A DNA stretch of 64,000 bases. It comes from Schistocephalus solidus. Its lineage: Eukaryota > Platyhelminthes > Cestoda > Diphyllobothriidea > Diphyllobothriidae. The DNA is taken from positions 124,001-188,000 of the forward strand of contig WEDG01005074.1 of the NCBI GenBank assembly GCA_017591395.1, in the 5' to 3' direction. The notes beneath the pieces are model-generated. The model saw only the letters and a program-made list of their open reading frames with translations, was not told the origin of the DNA and ran no database searches. The translations under genes and the position numbers were made by a program. This document shows positions 23,400 through 33,420 of this stretch, piece by piece (within the stretch, counting starts at the first letter, position 1; the number at the start of each line of letters is the position of its first letter).

Positions 23400-23990
23400 A
23401 CGGAAAAATATTGTAGAACAGTAAAAAATGCACAAGACCAGTACTTCTTAAACTGCCCGTTTGCATTTGTGACAGCACAAAATCCGTCAGACATGGAGAT
23501 AGCTAGGTTGCCTACAGCAGTTTCTTTAATGTGAGCACGCAGCCCCCAAATCAAGTTCTTCTTGCATGGAACGACTATTCTTTGCCTTGTGCCAATTTAT
23601 TTTGATAACTGCAAAACGCTTTTCGATTGGGTTCAGATCCGGACTGTTTGCAGGACTGTTCTTTTGATAACTGCAAAACGCTTTTCATTTGGGTTCAGAT
23701 CCGGACTGTTCGCAGGACTGTTCTTTTGCCTTGTGCCAATTTCTTTTGATAACTGCAAAACGCTTTTCGATTGGGTTCAGATCCGGACTGTTCGCAGGAA
23801 TGTTTCTTTTGATAACTGCAAAACGCTTTTCGATTGGGTTCAGATCCGGACTGTTCGCAGGACTGTTCGCATGTAATTTTTGAGCTGTTGTTTTATTTAC
23901 TGAGGATACCGTACCTAGATCTGAAAAGTCTTGTGAATGTTATTCTCTATCCTGCAATCGAACCCCTCCTATAGACCTACCTTTTGTCAC
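23400..23990 (-). pseudogene. Tc1/mariner transposase C-terminal remnant
   Basis: The minus strand reads LQDRE-stop-HSQ, then about 30 residues on HANSPANSPDLNPIEKRF. SPDLNPIE is the signature around the third catalytic residue of Tc1/mariner DDE transposases. After four repeats of this segment comes NWHKAK, then LIWGLRAHIKETAVG, ISMSDGFCAVTNANG and FKKYW. This corresponds to the usual C-terminal helix and KY(W) ending. Spacing from the QD aspartate to the final Glu is near the family's 34 residues once a small ANSP duplication is removed. The N-terminal DNA-binding part is not recognisable. Stops and repeats make it non-functional. Confidence 0.7.
23580..23875 (-). repeat. minisatellite made from the transposase DDE segment
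   Basis: Four units start at about 23600, 23662, 23744 and 23807 with TTTTGATAACTGCAAAACGC, spaced 62, 82 and 63 bases. The longer spacing contains GCCTTGTGCCAATTTC, which also precedes the first unit. The array is therefore better described as two copies of a 144-base dimer (long plus short unit). Each unit encodes SPDLNPIEKRFAVIK on the minus strand. Identity between units is very high, implying recent expansion. Confidence 0.8.
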
Positions 23991-25715
23991 ACTACCAACA
24001 AGCGACTTTATGAAAATCTGCGAAGAGGGCAAATGACCGATCACCTCAACCCACTGCATTCTGATGACCGTTGTGTAGACCATATGTTTGGAATCACGCT
24101 ATAAACCCACGGTGAATCTGATGAACCAGGCATATCCACCAGGCAGGGTTACAGTGAAGTCTTAATGATATAAATAGATCCCATTGCGATCTTTTTTTGT
24201 TAAGTAGTAAATCGCATTGTGCCAGCAAAGCATTTAACTATTTTTTACCACTCAATCAGAAACGAAACATCTTTCGACGTTTAACCATCAGAGCCAGATG
24301 GATTTACTCATTAGACGACATCCATAAAGTACATTTAAAAGAAAACATTTACTTTGAAAGGATTAGCCAGATGTACATGGGAAATGCTGGTAATGGCCAG
24401 AAAGATTACGTCTGTAGACAAAAGCTTGTTTGTGGAGCGCCCCTTACAAGGAGATTCACTCAGTGCACCAGCCAAGAGGTGAGAAGCTCAGGCCTTCTCA
24501 TCTCCATTGCCTGCTGTTGGTGTCTACGTATTGTTATCTACGGGCCCAGTTCTATGGTTAGAATGCAATGACAGGCTGTCGGCTCAGGGGACCCCAGGTA
24601 CATTTCCTCCCTTACTTGCTCCTGTGAAACTGGCTACAGGGGGTCTATAAAGCCAACTCTTGCTTAGGAGGTTAGGAAAATGAGTGCAAGCTTGGCTAGT
24701 AAAATGTGATACCATGGCAGTCCACAGCTCAATCGTCTTCCCCCTGGCATTCACTGACAACTGTGTGGACAGGAACTAAGCTACAGCAAGGGACAGGATT
24801 GCGATTGCTCAAGCTTCTTCACTGAAGGCGAACGAATTCCTGTCAGGGACTGTGGTTGTCATGGTCCCCTGCTAGTTAATTAAAAGCCTCAAACTTCTTA
24901 AAAGCTGGATAGTTGATAACAATTAGTTACTCGTCCCTGCCATTTTCTGATGACATATAAGTTATCGAAACGCCCATATTAATCCCATTAGTCATCTCGC
25001 CTTAGTAACTTCATTGAAAAATTTATGTTTTATTCTCCTGTTCTACTGTTCAGGAAATTTATATGTGCATATAGCTTCATCTGGATAAGTTTTCACTTAT
25101 TTTCAGAGTAAAAGCTGTAGCCTGGAGTGCAAGGTTATTAAAATGGAATTTAAATTCACTTCCAGTCCAGGTGTACCTAGCATGGAATGGTTCGCGTAGA
25201 GTTCATTTTGTAGACGCTTGCTAAAACCATGTTTGGAATCTATGGAACGAAAATAACATTAGCCTGCATAAACTCATTAATCACGGTTTTTAGTGTGCCG
25301 GTGAGCGCATTCGATATGGAAATACAATTTACCTCTGACCGTCACTAACTGTCATTCCTTTATCATGGCTTTCGGCACTGAATATCTGATTTGATTTTGC
25401 TCATATCAATTGTTAATAGCCACCGCAACCATGAAAAGTGAAAGAACGGTAGCAGATAAGGTTAATAGAGGCACAAGGTGAGCACTATTTATAGTTCGTA
25501 GTGGCCACGCGATCACATGTGTACTGTAACTAGCAGTTCTTGCGATCACCGTTGGTGGTCGTAATGGATGCGATTATAGCTTGAGCATCCGCGTCCGAGT
25601 CGTAAATGGCCGTGATTTCATCATCCATGTTGGATGTGGGTGTGACGATGACCCGACAATTTGCTTTACTGTCATTGAAAAAGGTTGGTCACCCAAGTCC
25701 TCCCCACGTGACCCA
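23991..25715. other. intergenic, no gene recognised
   Basis: A 124-codon + strand ORF at 24197-24571 has no recognisable motif and sits in sequence I cannot classify. Otherwise nothing is assignable. Confidence 0.4.
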
Positions 25716-25716
25716 C

Positions 25717-26170
25717 TTACGTGTTCAGACGATGTCTCAACACGGAATATGGGAACGCAAATTCATTGGGCTTAGTAATGTACTGTGGGCCTGAGAACCA
25801 TGACCCGAGCAGCTCGCGGCTCACCCGGTTATCAGCTCTTGCGAGGATTTCGGCCTCATTAAACTTGAAAATATTGCCGTGTCCCGTCGAGTGAGTTAAA
25901 ACCTGAGAGTTAGAGTCTATCCCCCTCGCCACAGCTGCGGGCTTGGCCGTTTGCGTCCAGAGTAATCTCCTGGTTTCTCCGACGTAGTTGCTCAGTTCAC
26001 AACTGAACCAAATCCAGTAAACTATGCCAAACTTTTCCTGACGTGGCAGTGGGTCTTTGGGCTTCATGACCTGACGCCGGATGGCTGCTTCTGGCTTTTT
26101 TGAAACCTCAACTCCAAGTGGAGTGGGAAGGCGACGGATGACTTCAGAGGGGTTCTTCACGTACGGAAGA
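25717..26170 (-). pseudogene. PLE GIY-YIG endonuclease fragment (second locus)
   Basis: The 147-codon minus-strand ORF reads VMKPKDPLPRQEKFGIVYW, then SNYVGETRRLL, DSNSQVLTHSTGHG, FNEAEILARADNRVSRELL and WFSGPQYITKPN. This is the standard PLE linker plus GIY-YIG endonuclease with its C-terminal region (GIVY...YVGET, catalytic Arg, RVSRELL block). It is the longest unbroken PLE ORF here but lacks the reverse transcriptase, and the domain starts abruptly, so it is a 5'-truncated insertion. The wording differs from the PLE at 8-9.7 kb, so it belongs to a different subfamily. Confidence 0.8.
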
Positions 26171-26339
26171 GCTCATCAACATGTGATGTTTTAGGAGAGT
26201 ACAGCTGTTTTCGCTGCAAAGAGAGTGAGCACAGCGGAAAACCATGAGTGCAAAGCACTAGATGTTTTTGAATGGCCTTTTGTTCGTGTCCAGAGTTTTT
26301 AATTCAGAAATAGAGAGCTAGAAGGATCTCCCCTGCTTT

Positions 26340-26410
26340 CCCCGATGGTTTGAACCTCGACTATCTACCCTCGTGAACTGTAAAACCACTATACTACTCA
26401 CATCTTGCAA
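26340..26410 (-). repeat. tRNA-like pol III promoter remnant (possible second SINE)
   Basis: The minus strand reads GAGTAGTATAGTGGTTTTAC, with an A-box-like TAGTATAGTGG, and about 35 bases later GAGGTTCAAACCATCG, a near-perfect B box (GGTTCAAACC). Spacing and order suit a tRNA, but the T stem and acceptor stem do not pair fully, so this is a tRNA-derived relic rather than a gene. Confidence 0.45.
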
Positions 26411-26784
26411 GTAATCTGGGTATAGGGATAATTTTGCCATCTATATCCGCAGTATCCAACGGACTGACATTTACACAAAAGGGTTCTCAAAGGTATTGCC
26501 TTTTATCCTAACCAAATAGACTGAAAAAACTGAATTTTGTAAGACGCCAATAAACTATTTTGCATCAAATTTTATTTCAAAATGCAGTGATTTAATATAG
26601 CAATCAACCGTTCTAAGACTCCATCATTGAGGATTGTATATACGATATATTGTTTACATATTGTGGTATATTCGGATTGCTCCTAAACGGGCCACGTGAT
26701 AGATGCGTTGGACCAACACGGGGGCCCCATTAGGGCATGGCAGGTGATATTCGGGTTGCGTTCCCATAACAAATGCCGAACATG
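26411..26784. other. no gene recognised
   Basis: AT-rich sequence followed by a G-rich stretch leading into the inverted LINE tail. No motif is seen. Confidence 0.4.
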
Positions 26785-27024
26785 GGGGTGTGGTGGCACG
26801 CCCAGGGGTGGCTCCGGGCGCGCCAGCAACCTGCGCCCTCTCCCATCTCCGGTCTTCTTGTTTCTGTCATGACACTTGGCTCAGGTGGGGAGGAGGAGAG
26901 AGTGCAGTAGATGCAGTGAAAGTTTACTATCAATTAAAACTATATCACGTGCAAGTCACCGTCCCTGAACCACCCTTCCGTGGAGCATACGTTACACATC
27001 GTCGAAATCGACGGTCGAACTTTT
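26785..27024 (+). repeat. zinc-finger LINE 3' terminal fragment, + orientation
   Basis: This is the inverse complement of 27348-27590: GGCACGCCCAGGGG, GGTCTTCTTG, TGGGGAGGAGGAG, CACGTGCAAGTCACCG and CGAAATCGACGGTCGAACT. It represents the last 240 bases of the LINE 3' end in the orientation opposite to the adjacent copy, so the two copies meet 3' end to 3' end across about 320 bases. Confidence 0.7.
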
Positions 27025-27347
27025 GTGTTCGGTATATTCTGAAAACAGGGGTTGTAAAGGTACCCAGAAATTTCACAGAAGATTCAGAGAGAAAACATCA
27101 ATTCTTGCAAGATATCTGCTAATGTGTACATTAGATCATGAGAAAGCCACATAAGGGAGAATTTCAGAAATGAGGTGAACTTCCCGTCCTTTGGTGTTGC
27201 CTTCAAATGGTGATTCAGATAAATGGGAAAAGGTGATGATATAAACAGAAAGCTTATTGATCACATCGCTCGGATTCAAAACGGCGTTTATCATAGGAGA
27301 CACAATATTACTAAAGTATCCTTTTTATTCCCTCCCATTATAACAAC
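27025..27347. other. spacer between facing LINE 3' ends
   Basis: Contains no recognisable coding or repeat. It is bounded on both sides by the common LINE 3' terminus GACGGTCGAACT, so it may be ordinary host DNA between two independent insertions. Confidence 0.4.
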
Positions 27348-28188
27348 AGTTCGACCGTCGATTTCGACGAGGTCAACCGTATGCTCCACACCAGGTGGTG
27401 CAAGGACGGTGACTTGCACGTGAATTAGTTTTAAGTGATAGTAGCCTTGCGCTGCAGCTACCACATTCTCTCCTCATCCCCCACCTGAGCCCGGTGTCAA
27501 GACAGAGCTCAAGAAGACCAGAGACGGGAGAGGGCGGAGGTGGCTGACGCGGCTTGAGCCGCCCCTGGGCGTGCCACCACATCTGGCTCGGATCCCACGG
27601 AATGGGAGTGTCATAAAGGCCACATTAAGAAGGAGCCATTGCAGCCTGATTCTCAGTCAACCAGTCAGCCACTCCACACAAAACACTCATTGGGCTGACC
27701 ACGCAGTTCGAGTTATCCCCGTCAGTTGGCAACCTTCCAAGCCACGGCTTTTAGCTCACCGTGATAGTTTCAAGCGCGTCAGATTCTTTATAGTGAGGAA
27801 AAATGCGCTGAGCTGTTGACCTCACTCTCTCCTCCACCCCCACAATCAGACCACCATCCGAGCCAGTCAGTTGTCTGAGGTGGGAGTGGGCGCATTGGCT
27901 GACGGGTCGGCGTACCCGTCTTCGCGCGCCACAGAACGACCTGGCCCCCATAACGCACACACCAGGATTCACTTTACTCAGGAGATATGGAGGAGCCATT
28001 GCCACCTGACTCCCAGTCCACTGGTCAGCCACTCGACACACAACGCATACACTGGGCCAACGGCGTGGTCTGGTGTAAGCGTCAGATTGGCAACCTTCCC
28101 AGCCACGGTTTCAAGGAAACCGTGATTTTTATCAGGTATACTAAGATGATTGTGAGGGTTTTTGTCTATGTATTAGTGTAGATGGTGT
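27348..28188 (-). repeat. zinc-finger LINE 3' UTR (copy 1)
   Basis: Non-coding module lying, on the minus strand, directly after the zinc-finger coding end. The same module occurs at 31345-32039 (from its 27515 point onward) and 43150-45300. It ends, in element orientation, with CGACGGTCGAACT. Relative to copy 2 it carries small insertions in homopolymers (for example TTTTT against TTTT near 28160). Confidence 0.7.
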
Positions 28189-28795
28189 GCACTGATGTGG
28201 CTTTAGCCTCCGGTGGTTTTAACGCAGGTTGCTGTGGAGGCGCATGTTTCCTAATAGGCCCATGTGGTGTGTAAATGTGTGGAAGCAGTGAGGGGCAGTA
28301 GAGGCGGGCGCGGTGACTGTATGTCGGCGCCCCAGGCACCCAGTTCACCAGCCTCCGTGCGATGGATTTGCGAAGCGACCGACCAGGCCGACGCGTGAGT
28401 TGAAGATGCTGGCGCAGTGTGGGCAGGAGAAATCGGTAGGGCCTGGGGATGTCATTCATGGAAGTGGGGGTGGCAGTGGCGGTAAGAATGGCATGAGCGG
28501 AGGTGTGCATGGTGTATCGGTGTTGTCGGCATTGCGGTGAATTCCGCTGTCATGGATGCGCATGTGACCAAATAGGCCCATGCGATGACTGAATGAGCGA
28601 GGACAGTGAGGAGCAGTGGAGGCGAAAAATCTCTCCTGTGTGTTGGTACTTTAGGCACTGACTCACCAGTCTCTTTACGATGAATTCGCAAGTGACCGAC
28701 TAGGCCGATGCGTGTGGTGAATGTGCGGTCGCATTGAGGACAGTTTAGGAGAGATTCCCCATCGCTGATGGTGGTGGTGGTAGTGAAGGCGGTGG
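28189..28795 (-). pseudogene. LINE C-terminal zinc-finger segment (copy 1, frameshifted)
   Basis: The minus strand encodes CPQCDRTFTTRIGLVGHLRIH and further C2H2 fingers (CPHC..F.HRMGLFGHMRIH type). These are split among frames by single-base length changes at homopolymers when compared with copy 2 at 32040-32615. It ends abruptly at 28795 within the Thr-rich run (CCACCACCGCC) and adjoins a + strand LINE body. It forms a 1.28-kb direct repeat together with 27515-28188. Confidence 0.7.
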
Positions 28796-30415
28796 TGGCT
28801 GCAACCAAAAAACCAAGAAACTGGAGGATCTGCCTGCTCCAGATGATAATGCTACCGTGGAGGCACGATGGTGTCCACTGCGAAATGTCATCCAGTCCAC
28901 TGCCATCGAAGTCCTCGGACACGCACGTCGTCAACACCAGGACTGGTTTGATGACAATGACGCCGACATCAGCAACTTACTCACGGAGAATAAACGACTC
29001 ACACAAAGCCTACATGGACCTTCGAACTGGCGCCTCCAAAGCAGCCTTCTTCAGATGCCGGCGCCTTGTACAGCAACGACTGCGCGAGATGCAGGATGCC
29101 TGGATGATCCGAAAGGCTGAGGACATCCAGGGGTATGCGGACAGCAATTAAATGAAAAACGTTTTCAAAGCCATCAAGGCTATCTACGGCCCGTGTATCA
29201 AGGTGACCGCACCGCTGCTCAGCTCTCACGGCACAACACTGCTGACAGAGAAATCGCAAATTCTGAAGCGCTGGGCCGAGCACTTTTAGAAATGTCCTTA
29301 ATTCTCATCAGACATATCCGATGCTGCCATTGAACGGCTCCCTCAAGTGGACACGAACAATGACCTGGATCTGCCGCCTTCCCTAACAGAAAACATCCGG
29401 GCCGTGCAGCAGATTTCCAGCGAGTAAAGCAACAGGATCCAACGCAATCCCACCGGAAGTCTACAAGCACAGTGGGCCCTAGCTGATCACAGAAATCACA
29501 ACACTCTTCCAGTAGATGTGGCGCAAAGGATAAGTTCCTCAGGATTTCAAAGTCGTGAGCATCGCCCATCTCCACAAACGGAAGGGGAACCGGCAACTCT
29601 ATGATAATCACAGAGGCATCTCGTTGCTCAACATCGCCGGGAACATCTTCGCCCGTATCCTTCTCAATCGTTAAAACGGTCACCTAGAGCAGGGCCTGCT
29701 CGGAAAGCAATGTGGCTTCCGCCGACACCGCGGAACAACTGATATGATCTTTGCCGCCCGCACAGCAACAAAAAGAAGTGCCAGGAGATGCGAACTCACC
29801 TATACGCTACCTTTGTGGATCCTAACGAAAGCCTTTGAAATGGTGAATCGCGACGGACTGTGGAAATTCATGCAGAAATTCGGCTGTCCTGACAAACGTC
29901 ACTGACAACGGGACTGTATCCGAAGCATTCGCAGTGAGCAACTGAGTGAAGCAGGGCTGCGTATTGGCTCCCACTCTGTTCAGTCTCATGTTCTCGGCTA
30001 TGCTGATGAACGCCTACCGTTATGAAGCAGCCTGGGATCCTCATCGCTTACAGAACTGACGGGCACCTTCTCAACATTCGGCGTATGCAGGCGTCAATGC
30101 GCGTGTCTACGACTACAGTCCATGACTTGCTCTTTACGAACGACTGCGCCCTTAGCACCGTGACGGAGGAGGACATGCAAAAAAGTATAGACCTCTTCGC
30201 TGCAGGCTGCGCCGATTTTGGATTAATAATCAGTGCAGCCAAAACGGTTGTTATGCACCAGCCGCCACTCAGCGTTGAATACAATGCTCACCGAATCAAT
30301 GTCAACGGTGCTAAACTAAAAACCGTGGAAACCTTCGCTTATCTAGGAAGCACGCTGTCACGCAACACGAGAATCGATGACGAGGCTGCTCAACTGATAT
30401 CCACAGCCAGTTAGG
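28796..30415 (+). pseudogene. zinc-finger LINE reverse transcriptase (+ copy, dead)
   Basis: The + strand encodes HARRQHQDWFDDNDADISNL, KAAFFRCRRLVQQRLREMQ, RKAEDIQGYADSN, then reverse transcriptase blocks including [33 protein letters not shown] and VHDLLFTNDCALSTV. The catalytic FADD box is changed to FTND, which removes the first catalytic aspartate. Many frame breaks and stops follow, including [13 protein letters not shown] at 30414. The segment is nearly identical to the minus-strand body at 33420-35060, so it is one arm of a large inverted repeat. The endonuclease is absent from this arm. Confidence 0.8.
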
Positions 30416-31344
30416 ACTTCGATCGGCTGCAGGCCCCCGTGTGGAATCGCCACAGTATTCAACTGAACACCAAACTGAAGATGAAGAAGGCCGTCATCTT
30501 GATGACACTCCTCCTTTACGGAGAGAAGACCTGGACCGTCTACTCGAACCAAGCCAGGAAGCTGAATCACTTCCATCTCAGCTGCCTCCGCAGAATGCTT
30601 AAGCTGAGATGGCAAGACAGGAGGTCAAAAAAGACGCTACAGAGACACTTTGAGGAAATTGCTGAAGCAACTGCAAATCAACCCGGTGACCTGGGAGGAC
30701 CTCACCCAGGATAAACTGGCATGGAGAATATCTGCGAAGACTGGTTCAGCAATCTATGAGGCCAACCGGATCGCTGACGCCAAGGCCAAAAGAGCAGCTC
30801 GAAAGTCAACAGCGCCCCGGACCAACATCGCCGATGCCCAGGCCCTGCCAACATGCCCGCGCTGTCAACGAATCTTCCGCGCGTGAATCGGCCTGGTTGG
30901 ACATCTTCGGACGCAATGCACCAACAATCCGAAAATTCTAATTTCTACGTCAACTTCTGCCAACCCTCCATCAGAATACCTTACCCTCACTCGTGGCATC
31001 AATTCCATTACTCCCACCATCATAGAGACAACATCCATCTTCTCATCGCCTGTTAAGCCCACCACCGCAACCACCACCACCTTCGCCTTCACTACCACCA
31101 CCACCACCACCACTATCAGCGATGGTGAATCTCTCCAAAGCTGTACTAAATGCGACCGCACATTCACCTCGCGCATCGGCCTGGTCGGTCACTTGCGAAT
31201 ACATCGAACAGAGATCAGTGAGCCAATGCCTGGAGCACCATCACAAAGCAGAGATCGTCGCCTCCACTACCCTCACTGTCCTGGCGCATTCACTCATCGC
31301 ATGGGCCTATTTGGTCAAATGCGCATCCATGACAGCGGAATTCA
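30416..31344 (+). pseudogene. zinc-finger LINE C-terminal region (+ copy)
   Basis: Continues with [32 protein letters not shown], then [16 protein letters not shown] and LPTCPRCQRIFRA-stop-IGLVGHLRTQC (a C2HC finger interrupted by TGA). A Thr-rich linker (about 31055-31120) follows, then fingers CTKCDRTFTSRIGLVGHLRIH and YPHCPGAFTHRMGLFGQMRIH. About 160 bases present in the minus arm (33069-33232) are deleted here between two CCTGTC-type direct repeats. It stops at 31344 and fuses to the 3' UTR module of the opposite-facing copy. Confidence 0.78.
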
Positions 31345-32039
31345 CCAGAGACGGGAGAGGGCGGAGGTGGCTGACGCGACTGGAGCCGCCCCTGGGCGTG
31401 CCACCACATCTGGCTCGGATCCCACGGAATGGGAGTGTCATAAAGGCCACATTAAGAAGGAGCCATTGCAGCCTGATTCTCAGTCAACCAGTCAGCCACT
31501 CCACACAAAACACTCATTGGGCTGACCACGCAGTTCGAGTTATCCCCTCAGTTGGCAACCTTCCAAGCCACGGCTTTTAGCTCACCGTGATAGTTTCAAG
31601 CGCGTCAGATTCTTTATAGTGAGGAAAATGCGCTGAGCTGTTGACCTCACTCTTCTACTCCACCCCCACAATCAGACCACCATCCGAGCCAGTCAGTTGT
31701 CTGAGCTGGGAGTGGGCGCATTGGCTGACGGGTCGGCGTACCCGTCTTCGCGCGCCACAGAACGACCTGGCCCCCATAACGCACACACCAGGATTCACTT
31801 ACTCAGGAGATATGGAGGAGCCATTGCCACCTGACTCCCAGTCCACTGGTCAGCCACTCGACACACACAACGCATACACTGGGCCAACGGCGTGGTCTGG
31901 TGTAAGCGTCAGATTGGCAACCTTCCCAGCCACGGTTTCAAGGAAACCGTGATTTTATCAGGTATACTAAGATGATTGTGAGGGTTTTGTCTATGTATTA
32001 GTGTAGATGGTGTGCACTGATGTGGCTTAGCCTCCGGTG
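31345..32039 (-). repeat. zinc-finger LINE 3' UTR (copy 2)
   Basis: Nearly identical to 27515-28188 and, in element orientation, follows the minus-strand finger segment at 32040-32615. Its distal 170 bases, including the element's 3' terminus, are missing at the junction with the + copy. The junction GGAATTCACCAGAGACGGG has short homology with the intact module (ACCAGAGACGGG at 27519). Confidence 0.7.
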
Positions 32040-32615
32040 GTTTAACGCAGGTTGCTGTGGAGGCGCATGTTTCCTAATAGGCCCATGTGGTGTGTAAATG
32101 TGTGGAAGCAGTGAGGGCAGTAGAGGCGGGCGCGGTGACTGTATGTCGGCGCCCCAGGCACCGGTTCACCAGCCTCCGTGCGATGGATTTGCAAGCGACC
32201 GACCAGGCCGACGCGTGAGTTGAAGATGCTGGCGCAGTGTGGGCAGGAGAAATCGGTAGGGCCTGGGGGGATGTCATTCATGGAAGTGGGGGTGGCAGTG
32301 GCGGTAAGAATGGCATGAGCGGAGGGTGTGCATGGTGTATCGGTGTTGTCGGCATTGCGGTGAATTCCGCTGTCATGGATGCGCATGTGACCAAATAGGC
32401 CCATGCGATGACTGAATGAGCGAGGACAGTGAGGGCAGTGGAGGCGAAAATCTCTCCTGTGTGTTGGTACTTTAGGCACTGACTCACCAGTCTCTTTACG
32501 ATGAATTCGCAAGTGACCGACTAGGCCGATGCGTGTGGTGAATGTGCGGTCGCATTGAGGACAGTTTAGGAGAGATTCCCCATCGCTGATGGTGGTGGTG
32601 GTAGTGAAGGCGGTG
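32040..32615 (-). pseudogene. LINE C-terminal zinc-finger segment (copy 2, mostly open)
   Basis: A 156-codon minus-strand ORF encodes a series of C2H2 fingers: RIGLVGHLRIHRKE, CPHCPRSFSHRMGLFGHMRIH, CPHCASIFNSRVGLVGRLQIH and CPHCFHTFTHHMGLLGNMRLH, separated by Pro/Thr-rich linkers. The upstream finger CPQCDRTFTTRIGLVG is also present. The repeated GLVGHL/GLFGHM core suggests internal duplication of one finger. Such fingers may bind nucleic acid of the element's own RNA or target, which is inference. Confidence 0.75.
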
Positions 32616-33420
32616 GTGGCTGCGGTGGTGGGTAACAGGCGATGAGTAAAGGGATGTTGTCTCTAAAGATGGTGGGAGTAATGGAATTGATGCCAGGATT
32701 GAGGGTGGGGGAGTATGAAAGAGGGTTGGCAGAAGTTGACGTAGAAATTAGAATTTTTGGATTGTTGGTGCATTGCGTCCGAAGTTGTCCAACCAGGCCG
32801 ATTCACGCGCGGAAGATTCGTTCACAGCGCGGGCATGTTGGCAGGGCCTGGGCATCGGCGATGTTGGTACGGGGCGCTGTTGACTTTCGTGCTGCTCTTT
32901 TGGCCTTGGCGTCGGCGATCCGGTTGGCCTCATGGATTGCTGAACCAGTCTTCGTGGATATTCTCCATGCCAGTCTATCCTGGGCGAGGTCCTCCCAGGT
33001 CACCGGGTTGATTTGCAGTTGCTGCAGCAATTTCCTCAAAGTGTCTCTGTAGCGTCTTTTTTGACCTCCCTGTCGGCGAGCACCCGTAGGGACATCTCCA
33101 TAGAGAATTCGTTTGGGTAGTCGCTCGTCATCCATTTTTACCAGGCGGCCGCTCCATCGCAGTTGCACTTGCCTCAGCATGGCTTGGATGCTGAGGATTC
33201 CGGTCCGCTCCAGGACTTCCGTGTCGGGGATCCTGTCTTGCCATCTCAGCTTAAGCATTCTGCGGAGGCAGCTGAGATGGAAGTGATTCAGCTTCCTGGC
33301 TTGGTTCGAGTAGACGGTCCAGGTCTTCTCTCCGTAAGGAGGAGTGTCATCAAGATGACGGCCTTCTTCATCTTCAGTTTGGTGTTCAGTTGAATACTGT
33401 GGCGATTCCACACGGGGGCC
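32616..33420 (-). pseudogene. zinc-finger LINE, region between RT and fingers (- copy)
   Basis: A 202-codon minus-strand ORF (33411-32803) encodes [57 protein letters not shown], then [17 protein letters not shown]. The TGA that ends it replaces an Arg codon of the C2HC finger and is shared with the + arm. The Thr-rich linker after the finger is frameshifted relative to the other copies. This copy retains the 160 bases deleted from the + arm. Confidence 0.78.

Noticed and set aside
23580..23875. CRISPR-like array (regular repeats)
   Set aside because: Repeats are contiguous without unique spacers, encode transposase peptide and lie in an animal genome.
24197..24571. 124-codon + strand ORF
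   Set aside because: No motif, and mixed composition with many Cys and basic residues typical of chance ORFs; not listed as a gene.
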